A DNA stretch of 64,000 nt, taken from positions 1,317,001-1,381,000 of the forward strand of contig JACEVL010000204.1 in the NCBI GenBank assembly GCA_020284085.1. The letters are read 5' to 3'. Position 1 is the first letter of the stretch. Every line of letters begins with the position of its first letter. Both the position numbers and the translations under genes were made by a program. This DNA comes from Aporrectodea caliginosa (taxonomy: Eukaryota; Annelida; Clitellata; Crassiclitellata; Lumbricidae). Of the stretch, positions 1-13,200 are shown one piece after another. The notes below the pieces were generated by a model. That model did not search any database. It was not told the origin of the DNA and saw only the letters and a program-made list of their open reading frames with translations.

Positions 1-1430
1 ATCACTACCACCAGAGCTGATATTCAGGAAGGTGATGATTATTGCTATGGATTATTGTCAGACAGCAACAGTATTACCTTGTCACCTGATCCTGAGAAAG
101 ATCCGTGAACATCAAAGCCAAGAGTGATATAATAGACACAGCGAATTTGATCATTCCTGAAGTGGATGCAGTACTAGATCGGATAAAAGGAAGGGGAAAG
201 GAAGGCTGCTCAGGTATTTCTGCAATGGTTTCATCAGGACAGATCCAGGATGATCCCAGTTCCAACATTTAACACGCCGCACCACGTCTAAGTGATCATG
301 CTGGAGACGATGATTTGCATCTATTGTATCTCAAAGTCTCCTGCAATAGAACTGTTTGGCCATTTCAAAGATTTCTAGCAAAGAATAGATCAAGCTTCTT
401 TTTAATTCATGCCGGAGATTTTTTCACAGCCCTTGACGATGAAAAGTATGGCATCCACTATCGCTCCATGGAAAACAGTGTCATAGCGTTTGGAGTAGCA
501 CAGCTGGAAACATTCCAAGCGCCAGATGACAACCGTGAACTGCTGGAGCTGTCGATTGCTTTCATTAATAGAACATCTCACAGAGGAATCCATTTCTGAT
601 ATCCAGCAGCAATTCACTGTGCCTGCTGGATGGCCAGAACCATTAACTCCATGACACTGTGGCTATTCCGCAAAACAATATGAACCATTGCATTTAGGGT
701 CCTCCGAATCCCGGAAGTCGTGTGGTCTATAACATCGAGAACAAATAAGGAAGCATCTCAGTGATGTCTGTCTCTTATTGACTGCTGTGTAATATGTATG
801 GCAGATACTGGGTCCAGAGCCCATCATCTTCAGCTGCTCCAAGAAATTATCTGTCCCCTTGCTTTGTAGTCTGCCGGTATACCTTGACATGGTGATCGCA
901 GAAGCTGCCACCACAGCATTTGGTCGCCAATTTATATGATACCTGTTTGAGCTATGATACCTGTGTGAGCTACTGATAGGATTTGGATTCTTCAACGATA
1001 ATGTCTCGGTGGAAGAGAAGAAATTACTGTAAGAGATACTGAGTGGTACGATGAACCTCCAAAAGCGGATTCCACTATTCGTCAATCAAGAAACAAAGGT
1101 ACTACATGACTACCTCATGCACACGGCGTTTTATAAGATCGTGGGTGAGGAATTCTTGCAGAATTGACTCCAGCGAATAGCTACTCCAAGAATCGTATCT
1201 AAAGGACAGATGGTTGCCACCTTTGTGAAGGTTGTGAACGATCTTGCAGAGCGGAAGTTGCCATGATTCAAGAATTCAATGCCTCGTTAACAAGCAACGA
1301 GGAACAAAAACAGATGAACGTAGTTAAGGGCTCTAGAAGCAAGGTCATTGTGCCAGTAAGGGGAATAGCTATCAAGAACTCCAGAGAAACCGGCAACATG
1401 AACTATTGGTGGATTTAGATTTGTGAAAAC
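1..1430 (+). mobile_element. Decayed DNA-transposon-like coding remnant (left edge of window)
   Basis: No intact ORF. Around 1235-1330 the plus strand reads, with one frame break, as VVNDLAER followed by VAMIQEFNASLTSNEEQ. The same motif (VVNDCAERGVALIHSYND) occurs inside the TIR-bounded element at 38990-40700, so both belong to one transposon family. I cannot name the superfamily. Stops and frame changes throughout 1-1250 show that it is dead. The left end lies outside the window, and 1430-1713 shows nothing recognisable. Confidence 0.45.
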
Positions 1431-1714
1431 TGCATTTTAACTTTGAATAGAGAGCATAATGTTTTGTATAGCGTTCGCCGTTCATTACATTCAGTAGATG
1501 CTACATTGCTAGACGGCAGCTCTAGTGTTTTAATGATTGTACTGAATGACTATTTTAAGTACTTTTCACTGCTACTCTACCACTACACTGCAGTTTACAT
1601 TTTTCATGCGTGTTTACTATTTAGTGTGTTTGCTGTTTAGTATTTTACTATTTCACTTGACGATTTAAATGAAACACTAGGCCTATAATATATAACAAAA
1701 AACAGTTAACAATT

Positions 1715-2015
1715 ATGTTGGCCAACAGGAACCTGTATGAGTTTAGCGAACATAGAAAATAAGAATGCTGTGGGCAAGTTCAAGGACGAATGTAGCGGTG
1801 TTCCAATTGCAGAGTTCGTACGTCTGCGACGCGACCGAAGATGTTTTCCATCTTGAAGCGGATCACAGATCATGAAAGCAAAAGGAGTTCAGAGAGAAGT
1901 TGTTAAGAAGGACCATGAGATGTATAAAGAATGCATTTTCGATTATAGACACACACACAGATCACATTTCGAAGCTGTGGGCATCGGATGGGTGAATGCT
2001 AGCAGACCAAGATAA
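1715..2015 (+). pseudogene. Protein-primed DNA polymerase B C-terminal fragment (Polinton-like)
   Basis: Reads as LANRNLYEFSEHRK, then after an in-frame stop NAVGKFKDECSGVPIAEFV, and after a frame break KAKGVQREVVKK. This is the pattern after motif C in transposon-encoded type B polymerases (a G-K-F-K-D-E block and an EFVGLR-like block). It is truncated exactly at the duplication boundary. It lies directly upstream of calpain exon b1, in what should be the preceding intron. Confidence 0.65.
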
Positions 2016-2113
2016 AAGAAGTTAATCGTTTGAACTGTATAACCTATCTCGGTCATTGTATATTATTTATCAATGCCTATAACTTCATTACGCTCAATTT
2101 TCTCTTGTATCAG

Positions 2114-2215
2114 CTGCCTGTATCTTGAATTTGTTCGGCGAATGGAAAGGCGAAACGGCGGCTGGTCACAAAAAGAATAAAATGAAAAATCCTAAATTTA
2201 TCTTGACAATTCCAG
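2114..2215 (+). CDS. Locus A exon b1 (start of second C2L module)
   Basis: 102 bp between CAG and GTACAT, entering in phase 1 and leaving in phase 1. Encodes LNLFGEWKGETAAGHKK, ending KNPKFILTIP. The GEW-G-TAAG-NP-F-L-I-P pattern is the first half of calpain domain III. Identical to 54553-54654 and close to the locus C exon at 49065-49166. Confidence 0.85.
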
Positions 2216-5200
2216 GTACATGTACAAAAACAATTATACATTTTACAATAGCAAACAATTAACGATGATGACTTGTAGCCAACGACAGCTTATACCATAT
2301 TGAACTTCTAAGATTGGAGATTTAATATTTTGCATATTAATTCAATTATTGATAATGTTTTAAATTCTCATTTCCATGGCATGCTATCTCATGGTCAGAA
2401 TTCCGTATTGAAGACAACATTGCATTGCTACTGGATTTAGGTAGTGGGCTTTTAGTGAAAGCCAAAGGATCCTATAATTCCAAAAGTCGTATAGAGGATT
2501 CTGCTAAATCAGTAGTTACCTGTTAAAGATACACACGGACACCACACACGCATAATTATGTGTGACACAGTCACACAGGAGCTCAAAGTCCATCACATTT
2601 CGGCCTCTGGCCTTTTTATTCAGTCATAATCTACAATTAATCTGCTTCCAGCTATTTTTACAGAATGAAAAGATCTTTTTGTAACCAAAGTTAGTTACTT
2701 TCATTAGTATAGAGTGAGAAAATCGAATAAAAAGTTTAAGCTATTCGTGTCATCAAAGTCCTCAGCAACCGTTAGGCCTACTTTATTATTCTGCAATTCT
2801 GCTGTACAATAAATGCTTCGTTCCCGTATCAAATTATGCAAGCGGCATATACAAATCGGTTTCTACTTTGAAAATATGGAAAATTCATAGACAACAGTTA
2901 CTGCTGAATTGAAAAATTCTATAATTTTGACCCGTCTCGCATATTTTAGCTTCTATCATACTGTATAAGAAGTGACAAGCGATGGGTTTTGAGCACTGCT
3001 TTCACATAGCCTATATGAAATTTATTTCCTTACCAAACCACCGCCAATGCCTTTATCTGCCAGTTTTAGGACATCAGACGTCATCAATAAACGTTAAGCT
3101 TTTTAGAAAATTAATACAAATGTGCAGGTTTATTTAATCTAATGTAGGCGTGTTGATTTACACTAGGTATAAATGGTAGCGGACAGCAAACAACACTACT
3201 TCTGCACTTGTGTTGCAATCAGGATGTAGGCAAGATTCCAAACTCCGATATTGACGTTTTCAAGGTGAATGGAATGCGTTAATATTTCATCTTCATCTTT
3301 TATCTTGTACTGCATTCTCTTTATTCACTTCTGCTCACTATGATTGAATTAACCAGCTTGCAAATAATGAATTAATGTCAGCTAGTGACAGGTTCAAAGT
3401 CACATTAAGCACTCCTCTCCTGCGCTGCTTCGGAGTTTGAGCGATCCGTAGACTGAAGCGCTAACACAGCCACGACGGTTTAGCAATTAGTATCTTGTGA
3501 GAAAATGATTGATAAATTTCTCGCTCGACATTGCATTAAAACTTACGTCGTTACAGATTGAAAAGGATCAACAAATTGAGAAACGACTTTGGAGGTCAAT
3601 GAAGCAAATACCTAAGAAGGAAGAGTCTCGATTTGTCGGAAATTATTTGTTTAAATATGAACTGATGCCGGGAAATTATCTCCTATTGCCATTCTTCTAC
3701 GACGAAGAATCGATTGCCTGCGAATTCTGCATTACAATTTCGGCCTCCAGTCAGGTTCAATGCAGGTTAGAAACGAAACATTGTTGCAGAGTTTTGGCAG
3801 GTTCAATGGTTGGACATAAGTTCATGCATTGTCCGGTTGCGCAGTTTCCTAATCCGTGTTGTAAGATAGCCTATCTTTCATAAATTATAAAGTCTGCTTT
3901 GTCAAGAGTTTACTTTGAATCTTTGGATATATAGCCCTCCGTCAATAAGCGCCAACCAAAAGTTCCCCGATGGTCCAATGGTTCATGCAGCATCAGCGAA
4001 TGCATCATCTAGAAGCCGTCAAGGGGAAACTATATTATCATATTTTACAAGAAGATACACGAACAGGGACATCCGAACACCGACTGCCTTTAAGGTGCTT
4101 GCTGTCTCCATGCCGTCAGAGCAAACTTTCACCAGTGGGCTTTGCATCACCGTCGTCCGTATTCTAGCATGAGTTTTCCTCAGCTACGAAGTAGTTCACT
4201 GTGCATATAATATGCAAGACGATGATCACAGATCACATCTAGAGGTTATGCCACACCAAATACATTTTAACTGGTTTTAAGCATAACAGTTTCTGGCCTC
4301 CCGAATTTGTGCATGAAGACTTTTCCAAACACGTGGACCAGCGACCCGAAAGACCCGATCACTCCTTTTAGTTTTAGTTACTGGCACGAATTTATCAGCA
4401 GAATTTGAATATAGCAGCCGCGACCTCTCAAAATCGTCCGATAGCAGCCTCGTGTTCTCTGCGAGGACATTTGTGTACCAGAAGGCAAAGTTTCAAATTG
4501 ATTATGATAGTCCGACAGCTTCTCCAGATCTGAGTGTCGTTCTCGCTAAGCGTCCTTGTCATCAGCACATAGAACTGTTCTATTTCGCCAATGCTGAACT
4601 GTGAAGGCCCTAGATTAGATATATATTAAGGCGATGCTACTTCAGTGATCTAAATAAATAAATGGATAATCGATTTGTTATAATTTTATGATATTCTTAA
4701 CCAATTACCGAACCTGTCTGTTGTGCCAGTTGAACCATGTGTAACCCTGCTACTGAAAGCCAACTTGTATGTAGATACAGTGGATCGGCAAGCATTTAAT
4801 ATTGATCAATATTCAAGCATAATCCACTTATGCCCTCTAGCCAAATCAGCTAGAATTAGTACCACTATATCTCTAGTAGGTACGTTGTCGGAGGAAACAA
4901 TAAGCAGCGACGGAGAGGGTTGGCCTCTCGCTCTCATAGTTATGCTGATGCCTAAAAAAATTAACCCTCTTACAGCTATTGCCTAGGAGTTTGCTCTCGG
5001 GGTTAATTTAAATGACTGCTCTTATTCTTGCTATTGTTATCGCTGTTGTTCTTGTTCTTATTGTTGTTGTTGTTCTTCTTCTTCCATCTCTTCTTTTTTT
5101 TCTCAAGCATATCAGCATTTATTGCGTTTTTAGGTCTGATACCGAAAATCCAGTTATGTTTGTACGAAAAGCTATAAACAGCTTGGAACATGGAAATCAA

Positions 5201-6297
5201 AGCTTCAAGTTGGGTAAATTGGTCATGAAGCCAAGTATTTGTTCAATATAGCATTATGAAGACAAGAGCATTGTTCAAAAGCCGTCCGTTGGTCTAGAAT
5301 CATAACATATTACAAGTTGTAGGCTAAGCTTAAACAAATTAACTGGCTAAAATTTTTACCAGTGTCATTTTCCGAATCGTGTAATTAATCAGCGTGGAAG
5401 AATTCCTGTTAAGATTTTTCAACCGTATATTGGTCTGTAATTGTTAGGTGAATAAAAAATTCAGGCGTGTACAGATACTCCTAAATTTAGATACGGTATT
5501 CTGTGTTCGGTCAAACGCTTGCTTTGACCATTTTAGATGTAGCCATCCGTTAATGAGTGCCATCATAGTTAGTCGAAGAAAACCCGTTTTAGACATCACT
5601 TTACAGCTTCAGAAGCATTTCTTACCTTAGTCGTACGGTAGGCCTATCTGCTTAGATCTGCGTCTTTAATGGCAACAAGTGTAAACGCTCTATTTAAATA
5701 TCTAGGATTCTAGACGCATTCATAAGCCTACCCACCCACATGCATGCATGCGTACATAAATACATGCTTAGGCCTACATGCATACATATGTACATACAAA
5801 CGTATACATTATATACAAGTTTCATTAAAGTTACTACTATATCACCTGCCATACGTGAGGTTTAGATGGAACCACATCTGAAAAGCTTGAACCCCGGATT
5901 TATTTGACTGGATACGTAATTTTGAAACTTACCGCTTGCGTCCACGTTGTAGCTAACGTAGATATCGTGTTTGGAGAATGGTTGAAGAATCTGTCAGCTG
6001 GAGGCCAGATTAACAACAACTCGTTCGACAGAAATCCACAGTATGGACTATCCGTTACAGGCGAGTTTGTTTCGCACGGTGGGTAATAATATTATTGATA
6101 TGAGATACGTTCCTATTACAAGTATGTAGCAAAGTAAAATCTAAGTCTCTGTGTAAAAAGAATTCTGTTAGCAGAATGATAAAATGATTACAGGTTTGAT
6201 ATTGCGATACATAGCCTACACACTATAGGACAGCGGAGTTCATTATGATAGATGAATTAAGCTAATAAGTTGGCAACCAAAACCTTTTGCTTTTGGT

Positions 6298-6333
<36 letters not shown>

Positions 6334-9300
6334 ATATATAGGGGAAGGTTGCCCGAGACGGAACGACGCCTGAGATGGAATCTATCGATTTCCGGTAGTA
6401 AACGTTCGGTTTCAGACATGGATCTCCTTTTACCCGATGCATTCTGTCTCTGCGGTCTTGTGGGTGTGATTTGGAATATTTTCCGTGCATGCAACGGTTA
6501 GTGGAGAGTTTGTTAAATTTCATGAAGATCTGTTACTATATTTTGGTTTGTTGTTATTGTAGTTTCAGTCAGGATTATTAAAAATTGCAAGTTTTTCGGA
6601 ATAGTCACTTTGTAATGTAAATAATTGTGATTCATTACGCACTAAAACATGAGCGATAATCCAACGCATTTGCCACTGGGGATCGTAAAAACAAGTTACG
6701 TGCGAGGTGCACGAGATGGAACAGTACTGAGTTGCCTGAGATGAAACGCATTCCATCTCAGGCAACTCATTTTAAAAGTATGACTTATCATTTCAGGACG
6801 AACTTCCAGTGGCCCATCTTAGAAATGACCATGTAATAAACAATCACAATATAAACCCTGACAACCCCTCTGGTTGACGAGGTGTTATAGGTAGGCCACG
6901 ACCTGGTGTGCAACTATTTTATTTATGTTTAGCCTATGCAATTTTTAGATGTCATCATTCAAGCGGAAGTCATCACGTGGAGAATGGGCAATAGAATCCA
7001 TGCGGGTCGCAATAGACAAAGTGAGAAGTAAAGAGTTGACACTTGGCCAGGGTAGTAAGGCCTACGGGGTTAGCAAGACGACTGTTTTCCGCAGAGCACA
7101 ACTGTCGAGCCGAGCACAACTGTCGAGCAGAGCACAGTGCCTCTTGCTGAATGTGAAGCAACTACGTCGACCTCTGGCATTGCTCCTGCTACCTTCTATC
7201 TGAAGTCTGTTGCAGGCATATCTCCAGGTCGTCAGAAAATAGAGGCTCTATATCCACTACCAAGTGCACCACTGGCGAAGACACGAAAAAGGGTAGGACA
7301 GTGCTCGACTGTTCTCACGAGTTCACCATATAAAAATAAGCTTAGTGAAGATAAGGACAAACGTCGACGAGTAAGTCTGAAGTTTGCAAAAACAACAGTG
7401 GAAAACGAAGGTAAAAAGAAACAGATAACGAAGAAGAAACAGAAACCCAAAAAGGATTCAGAAGAACATAAACTAAAGAAGAAACCAGAACAGCTAAAAG
7501 AAAAACTGTGGAAAAAAGACACAAAAGAACCAAATAAAACTCTGACTAGACGTAGTCCTAGGCCTATGCCCACTAAGAAGGGGAAAGGGAAACAGGTGGT
7601 CAAGAAGTTGCAGAAGAAGTTACAGAATAACCGTTTGGAACAATACAATCCAACTGAAGATCATTGTCAATGCCTTGTATGTGGTGAGTGGTTTGCAGAG
7701 AGCAACAGTGGTGAAGATTGGATACAATGCACCAATTGCATGCAGTGGTCTCACGAGCTGTGTGCTGGTGTTGAATGTGAGCAGATTGACTATAAATGTG
7801 ATTCCTGTGCAAATGCTAGTGACTAATGATATCTGGCTTCAGATGTAGCCTAGGCCTAACTTTTTCTTGCACCTGTTAAAATGGTTTAGGCTAGGCTACA
7901 TTTTTGACAGTTCAATATTGAAAAATAAATAGAACTAATACCCGCAAATTCTCAATCAGGTATCAAGGACCCCTTTTATGGAATAATTTACCGCATCTCA
8001 TTCGAACAGCATCAGGTCTCCCCCACTTTAAAAGTCTCATTCGTGCACACACAATGAATAAATGAAAATATATTCACATCCCGGATTCAGTCTTTGTAGT
8101 CAATCTAATAATTATATTTCCAACATTACATATTTTATTAACCAGTCACTTGTCAATTTAAGTAGGCCCCTATCTAGCGGGACCCGTCCCTTCTGGTGAG
8201 CCTATTGTTCCTGATCAACTCTGGTTGCTTATTAGCTCAATGTGTTGTTTTAATCTTCGATTGTTCGTTTATATGACTATGTTGTTCAACACTTGTATCT
8301 GTTACTGCATGGGATCAATAAAGTGAATTGAATTGAATTGAATTGAATTGAAATAGGCTAGTTGAAAACAGCTTTTTTGTTCACTGACGACCACAACAAT
8401 GGAGTACGGTATTTAACTTTGTAAGCAGCACAGTTAACTTCCGGTTGACTACCAGTGAGTTTGGTATTTTGAGGAATTTTGAAGCATGTAGCACATGTTA
8501 ATGAAGCAAAATGACATATTCTGAATAAATTCCATCTCAGGACACTGGTTGCCTAAGATGGAATGATTTGAGGGTCAGACAAAATATTTATTCCCACGTG
8601 TTTTGTCCAATGTGAAGAAATGCAGAAGAAATAAATTTGTTCCTAAGATACTGATTTACAAGATCCTCCACATAGCAGTTGTTTTAGTTAGGGCAGTCAA
8701 ATGAAAAGTTCAAAAAACTTAAAATCGTTCCATCTCAGGCAACCTTCCCCTATATATATAAGAGCGCTGATTTCAACGATTTTTTATATCACGGTAGGCC
8801 TACCCAACACACTATCACAGCTTAACCATCGGTTACATTAATCGGACCTTAACCATGTCATACATTCTTTACATTTACAACAGGTAATGCCAATCAACCA
8901 GTTCTTATTTCTGTATTACAAGAGAACATAGATCCAATCTACGCTATCGGATGCCACATAATTCAAGTGAGTCGATTAAATGTCTTTATTTGAATTGGAT
9001 GACAAAAATCCCTATATTGGAATTCTCTGCTTTGTTAATTAGCTAATACCAGCGAATAATATAATTTTGGCTTTTTATTTTAGTATAATTATTCGCAAAT
9101 ATTTCAAGACCATAGAATTATGTAATGGTCTGTTCTTCAGGTTTAAGCCCGCTTACCAATTCAATTATTCACTCAGAACTGTACGACGTCGTGTCCAACT
9201 GCTATCGGACTTAATTCTCCATTATTTCAGGGCGCGATTTGTTCGGAAAGGGGAAACATTTTGCTATTCTTTCACTGGATTTTTTAAATCTACCATTAAC

Positions 9301-10090
9301 TTACCACGTTTTTAACTTCGGCTTCAAAAACCCACGAATAATTGTTTATGAAAGTATAAATGAATGTAATTTCCATTGCATTTATAATGAAACTTGATGC
9401 TTTCTCGTCCTAAGATGATGAAAATAACATCGATGATGATATGAGCCGGCGGGCCGCATTTTGGACAGCAGGACAATAGACAATCGCGCATCCCAGCTAT
9501 CAATACACTCAAATTTGAATCGACGCGACGGTTTAAAAACAATTCTTAGCGCGTAGTGCGATTGCAGCGCCACCTAATGCAATTATTTGGGACAATATCC
9601 GCTGGCCGCATGATGGACAGCAAGAAAATATAGAGCGATAGCAGCGCCACGTATACCAAAACGAAATGAGTCTAATAATTAACGTAACAGAAAAAGTGCA
9701 CTGCATGAGACATACTTCACGACTTCTTCTGTTATTAGGCTTCTGAAAAATTGTATTGCATTAAAATAATTGTTATGATCATAACTTGACGTATTTGTCT
9801 TGGTTGCTGGACCTCTATTTGTAATTCTCTGTCTGTTCCTGCTTCTTCTGCTCAGCCGCGTGTGCCATTTCTTGCTCACTTTAAACTCAACTCTATCAGA
9901 CTGCTCATCCACAATAGCCTATAGGCTGTCTCTCTGTCTCAACGGACTGATCTTCTGTAAACTTATATTAACCTATTTGCGGCTTGCTTTTTGTAGGTCA
10001 TCAGTTGATGCCTTGTGTATTAGGCAATGGCACTAGATACATGCACGTCACAGGTTAATAATAATGATGATGATGATGATGATGATGATG

Positions 10091-10139
<49 letters not shown>

Positions 10140-10155
10140 TAATAATAACTATAAT

Positions 10156-10244
<89 letters not shown>

Positions 10245-13200
10245 GTGGCGACCGCCGCCCCGCACGCTACCTCTCTCTCTCTCTCTGCTCACGGGACGGC
10301 GTCGGCTCCAGCCCACAGTCCGTCTGGAGCCGCCCGAGTCACTGCCTTGTCTACTTCAATGTAAATGGCTGTTCTCCATATCTACCCAGGGTGATCGTTC
10401 CTATCAGGGTAGGTTTAGGATGGGTCGCTTCGCCCAGAGAGGTAACACTATACAGCTTTATCTCGGTCAGACTCTGCCTCTTCCACGGTCGCCGGATGGG
10501 CAACGTCCTGAGGATGGCCGTCTCTCAGAACAGGGTTCGTTCTCTTATCAGCAGGAGTCTTTCTCTTCGTGTTTACCTTCTTAGCTACGGTCTTCCTCTT
10601 CCTCTCTACCTGATCTGAACTTCGACTTACCATTCTACATCTCGTGACTCTTAAACCATCGCCAATAATAAGGGACACCAAACGTTCTCTAAGTTCCGGG
10701 ACCAGAAATACTTATGACTAGTCGCTACACCATTTCGCCCTAGACAATACCCGTAAGAACTCTCTACATCGCGTCGTCCTAGACAATACTTGAAACACTT
10801 CGCTATGTCAACTCGGCCTAGACACTACCGATAGCAGCTCTCTACGTCTTCCAGCCCTAGACCATACTGGGGACAAATCTCTACGTCAGCTCGTCCTAGA
10901 CACTTGTCCAATGTCCATGTCCTACCGTCATGTGTTTCTCGGTCCATTTCCGTGTTTGGCATGCGGCCTCCCACGTATATTGTCATGCACCACAATTGAC
11001 GGAGTAAGTTCCTTACTCGCCTCTGTGTTGGCAAAGAACGACCAACACAATGATAAATTCTACTTTGAAATAAAGAAACACTGGTAAGGAATCTACGGAC
11101 TCTGATAGTGAAGGCAAAGAACAACCAACACTATGATAATTCTGCTTCGAAAGAAAGAAACACTGGTAAGGTATCTACGGACTCTGATAGTGAAGGTCCT
11201 CTCTCTATAACTTTCACTATCTACACACAGAACTTCGTTCCGACCTACGCACGAGGGGGCCCAGCCTCGCACTTCAGTCAGTTCTCAGAGCTGCGTGTTG
11301 CGACAAGCATATATCGATCTACCCGGGTACCCGACTACCCGGTCTCTTTCTTGGTCTGCGTTGATCTCACTTTGATCTGGATATCCGACTATCCAGATTC
11401 TCTCGTATCGGTAACTATCTTGGTCTGCGTTAATCTACCCACCTGGGGTTTTCGTACTCCTCACCAAGGGCGTTGACTCGCTGTGTCTCGCGAGTATACC
11501 CTTCCCCGGCTTAAGGCTTACACAACCTTTCTTCCCGCTATCCGAAACAATCTGATCCGGGACCTGCCAACGAGAGTGGGCCCTTACTCCGCCTCAGGTA
11601 TCCTTGAATCAAACTTTCCGAATCAGATAGCGAGCGTTACGGTTGTGCCCGGGAGCGCACGGACTCACAGGATTCGTTTCTGAATCCTCGGGCTCGATTC
11701 CGTTGCCGGAACCAGGGGTAAGTGTCACTAACGTTACCCCTTTGTTTTTCACAGACCTGTGTATTTACTTCCCTGTTAGGGAATTTCACTGTCTCTCACA
11801 CACCTGAACGAACCACGGTCAGATCTGTCGGGTAGTTTTCCGAACAGAGAGAGATATGCGGCTAGTCCCGCAAGTAAAGAATTCGCTGGAAAACCGCGAC
11901 TAGAGATATTGCGGTTAGTACCGCAAGTAGAGATTTACCGCGGGGAAACCGCGGTAATAAGTATAACCGACGTTAAGAACGCAAAGAAAGATATTACACG
12001 GGGAAAACCGCGAATAAAGATATAGCGGTTAGTCCTACCAGTAGAGATAGATTCCGCGGGGAAACCGCGGGAGTAAGAACGCAACGAAAGATATTCCACG
12101 GGGAAACCGCGGAAATAGCCTAACTATGATTTTTCGGTAAGTCCCGTAAGTAGAAAAGGTGCGGTAAAACCGCAAAAGAATAGAAAAGAATATGCGGATG
12201 GGGTCTATCCGCAATTGTTGAGATTTTAGTGCAAGTTTACCAGATGGATCCTGAGTGGCCGAGTGGGTTGGTTCCCGCTCGTCACGCCGGCGCCCCGGGT
12301 TCGCTTCCCGGTCGGGTCGGTTTATCAGAGATTAATTTCTCGGATCTTTACTGCGGGTGGCTCGGTCGCATTATAAACGTGGAGTACAATACAACACACA
12401 ACACAACACAACACAATATACTGGGGCGCGGTGGTTTGGGGATATGTTCGGTGCCTTGCAGCTGGAGGGTTGCGGGTTTGAATCCACCTCAAAGTCGCCG
12501 CGTAGGGACCCTGGGCAAGTCCTTCACTCGCAATTGCTCATGCGCTTTGGCGTGAAACTCCGATTCAGCGTTCGCGCAGTAGTCGGGAGCGCCTCTGAAT
12601 GGGAAATCTGGTAGGGGGGGCGCTATAACAAGTGTTCAAATACAATACAATACAATACAATAGATGTTAACGAACCGGACCAGCGGGGAATTTCCCCGTA
12701 TCTATCTGTCACCAACGGGGTCGCCCTCCCCGTATTTTACCGAACCAGATCACTGGGGAATTTTCCTAGTACTTTGTTCACTCGCCGTTAACTGATTTCT
12801 CCGTAACTCACGTACTCCGAACTTTACGCGGAAACCGGACTTTGATTTTTCACTCGCCGTTAACTGATTTCCCGTAACTCACGTACTCCGAACTTTACGC
12901 GGAAACCGGACTTTGATTTTTCACTCGCCGTTAACTGATTTCCCCGTAACTCACGTACTCCGAACTTTACGCGGAAACCGGACTTTGATTTTTCACTCGC
13001 CGTTAACTGGTTTCTCGGTAACTGCCCGCTCTCCGCACTTTACGCGAAATCGGGCTTTGATTTTTCACTCGCCGTGAACTGGTTTCCCGGTCGCTCCCCA
13101 CTCTCCGAGGTTTACGCGGATTAGACCTGTGAGCCTTTATTTCTCACGATCGGTCTTTCCCAGAGTTAATGCTCAGCCGATAAACTCCCGCAATCGGGAT

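Larger units (their letters stand above)
1714..2932 (+). repeat. 1,219-bp exact segmental repeat, copy 1 (partner 54153-55371)
   Basis: Line-by-line reading shows no difference from 54153-55371 (constant offset 52,439). It carries a truncated polymerase-B fragment (1715-2015), calpain exon b1 (2114-2215) and part of the following intron. Homology ends abruptly at both sides, with TATGTTGG on the left and TTTTGACC on the right. Copy 2 has more polymerase-B sequence upstream of the boundary, and copy 1 has more downstream calpain intron. Confidence 0.9.
6341..8750 (+). mobile_element. pogo-like DNA transposon with internal deletion
   Basis: Terminal inverted repeats GGGGAAGGTTGCC(C/T)GAGA at 6341 and, inverted, ending at 8750. 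Both are flanked by TA within TATATA, the target duplication expected of Tc1/mariner/pogo. Subterminal copies of the (C/T)GAGATGGAA motif occur around 6368, 6715, 6740, 8525 and 8560. Locus B has no such element at the matching intron position (about 29440), giving an empty site. It carries a disabled transposase (6949-7826) and a later 5'-truncated LINE insertion (7935-8352). Confidence 0.88.

Noticed and set aside
3509..3883. 124-residue ORF as an independent gene
   Set aside because: It is exon b3 read through into flanking intron; splice sites at both ends are conserved in four places.
5904..6086. Exon c1 reading through to the stop at 6086 as a terminal exon
   Set aside because: The next exon c2 exists in correct phase in A, B and D, and the GC donor with flanking consensus explains the boundary.
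7137..7826. Stand-alone host PHD-finger gene
   Set aside because: Enclosed by pogo TIRs, preceded by the pogo HTH, and typical of pogo transposase C-termini.
10027..10584. 185-residue Asn-rich ORF
   Set aside because: Runs through (GAT)n/(AAT)n into the LTR-like block; artefact.
12247..12330. True tRNA gene (Leu/Ser-like)
   Set aside because: A and B boxes are present but no full cloverleaf is evident. It is the head of a repeated SINE with target duplications and a LINE tail.
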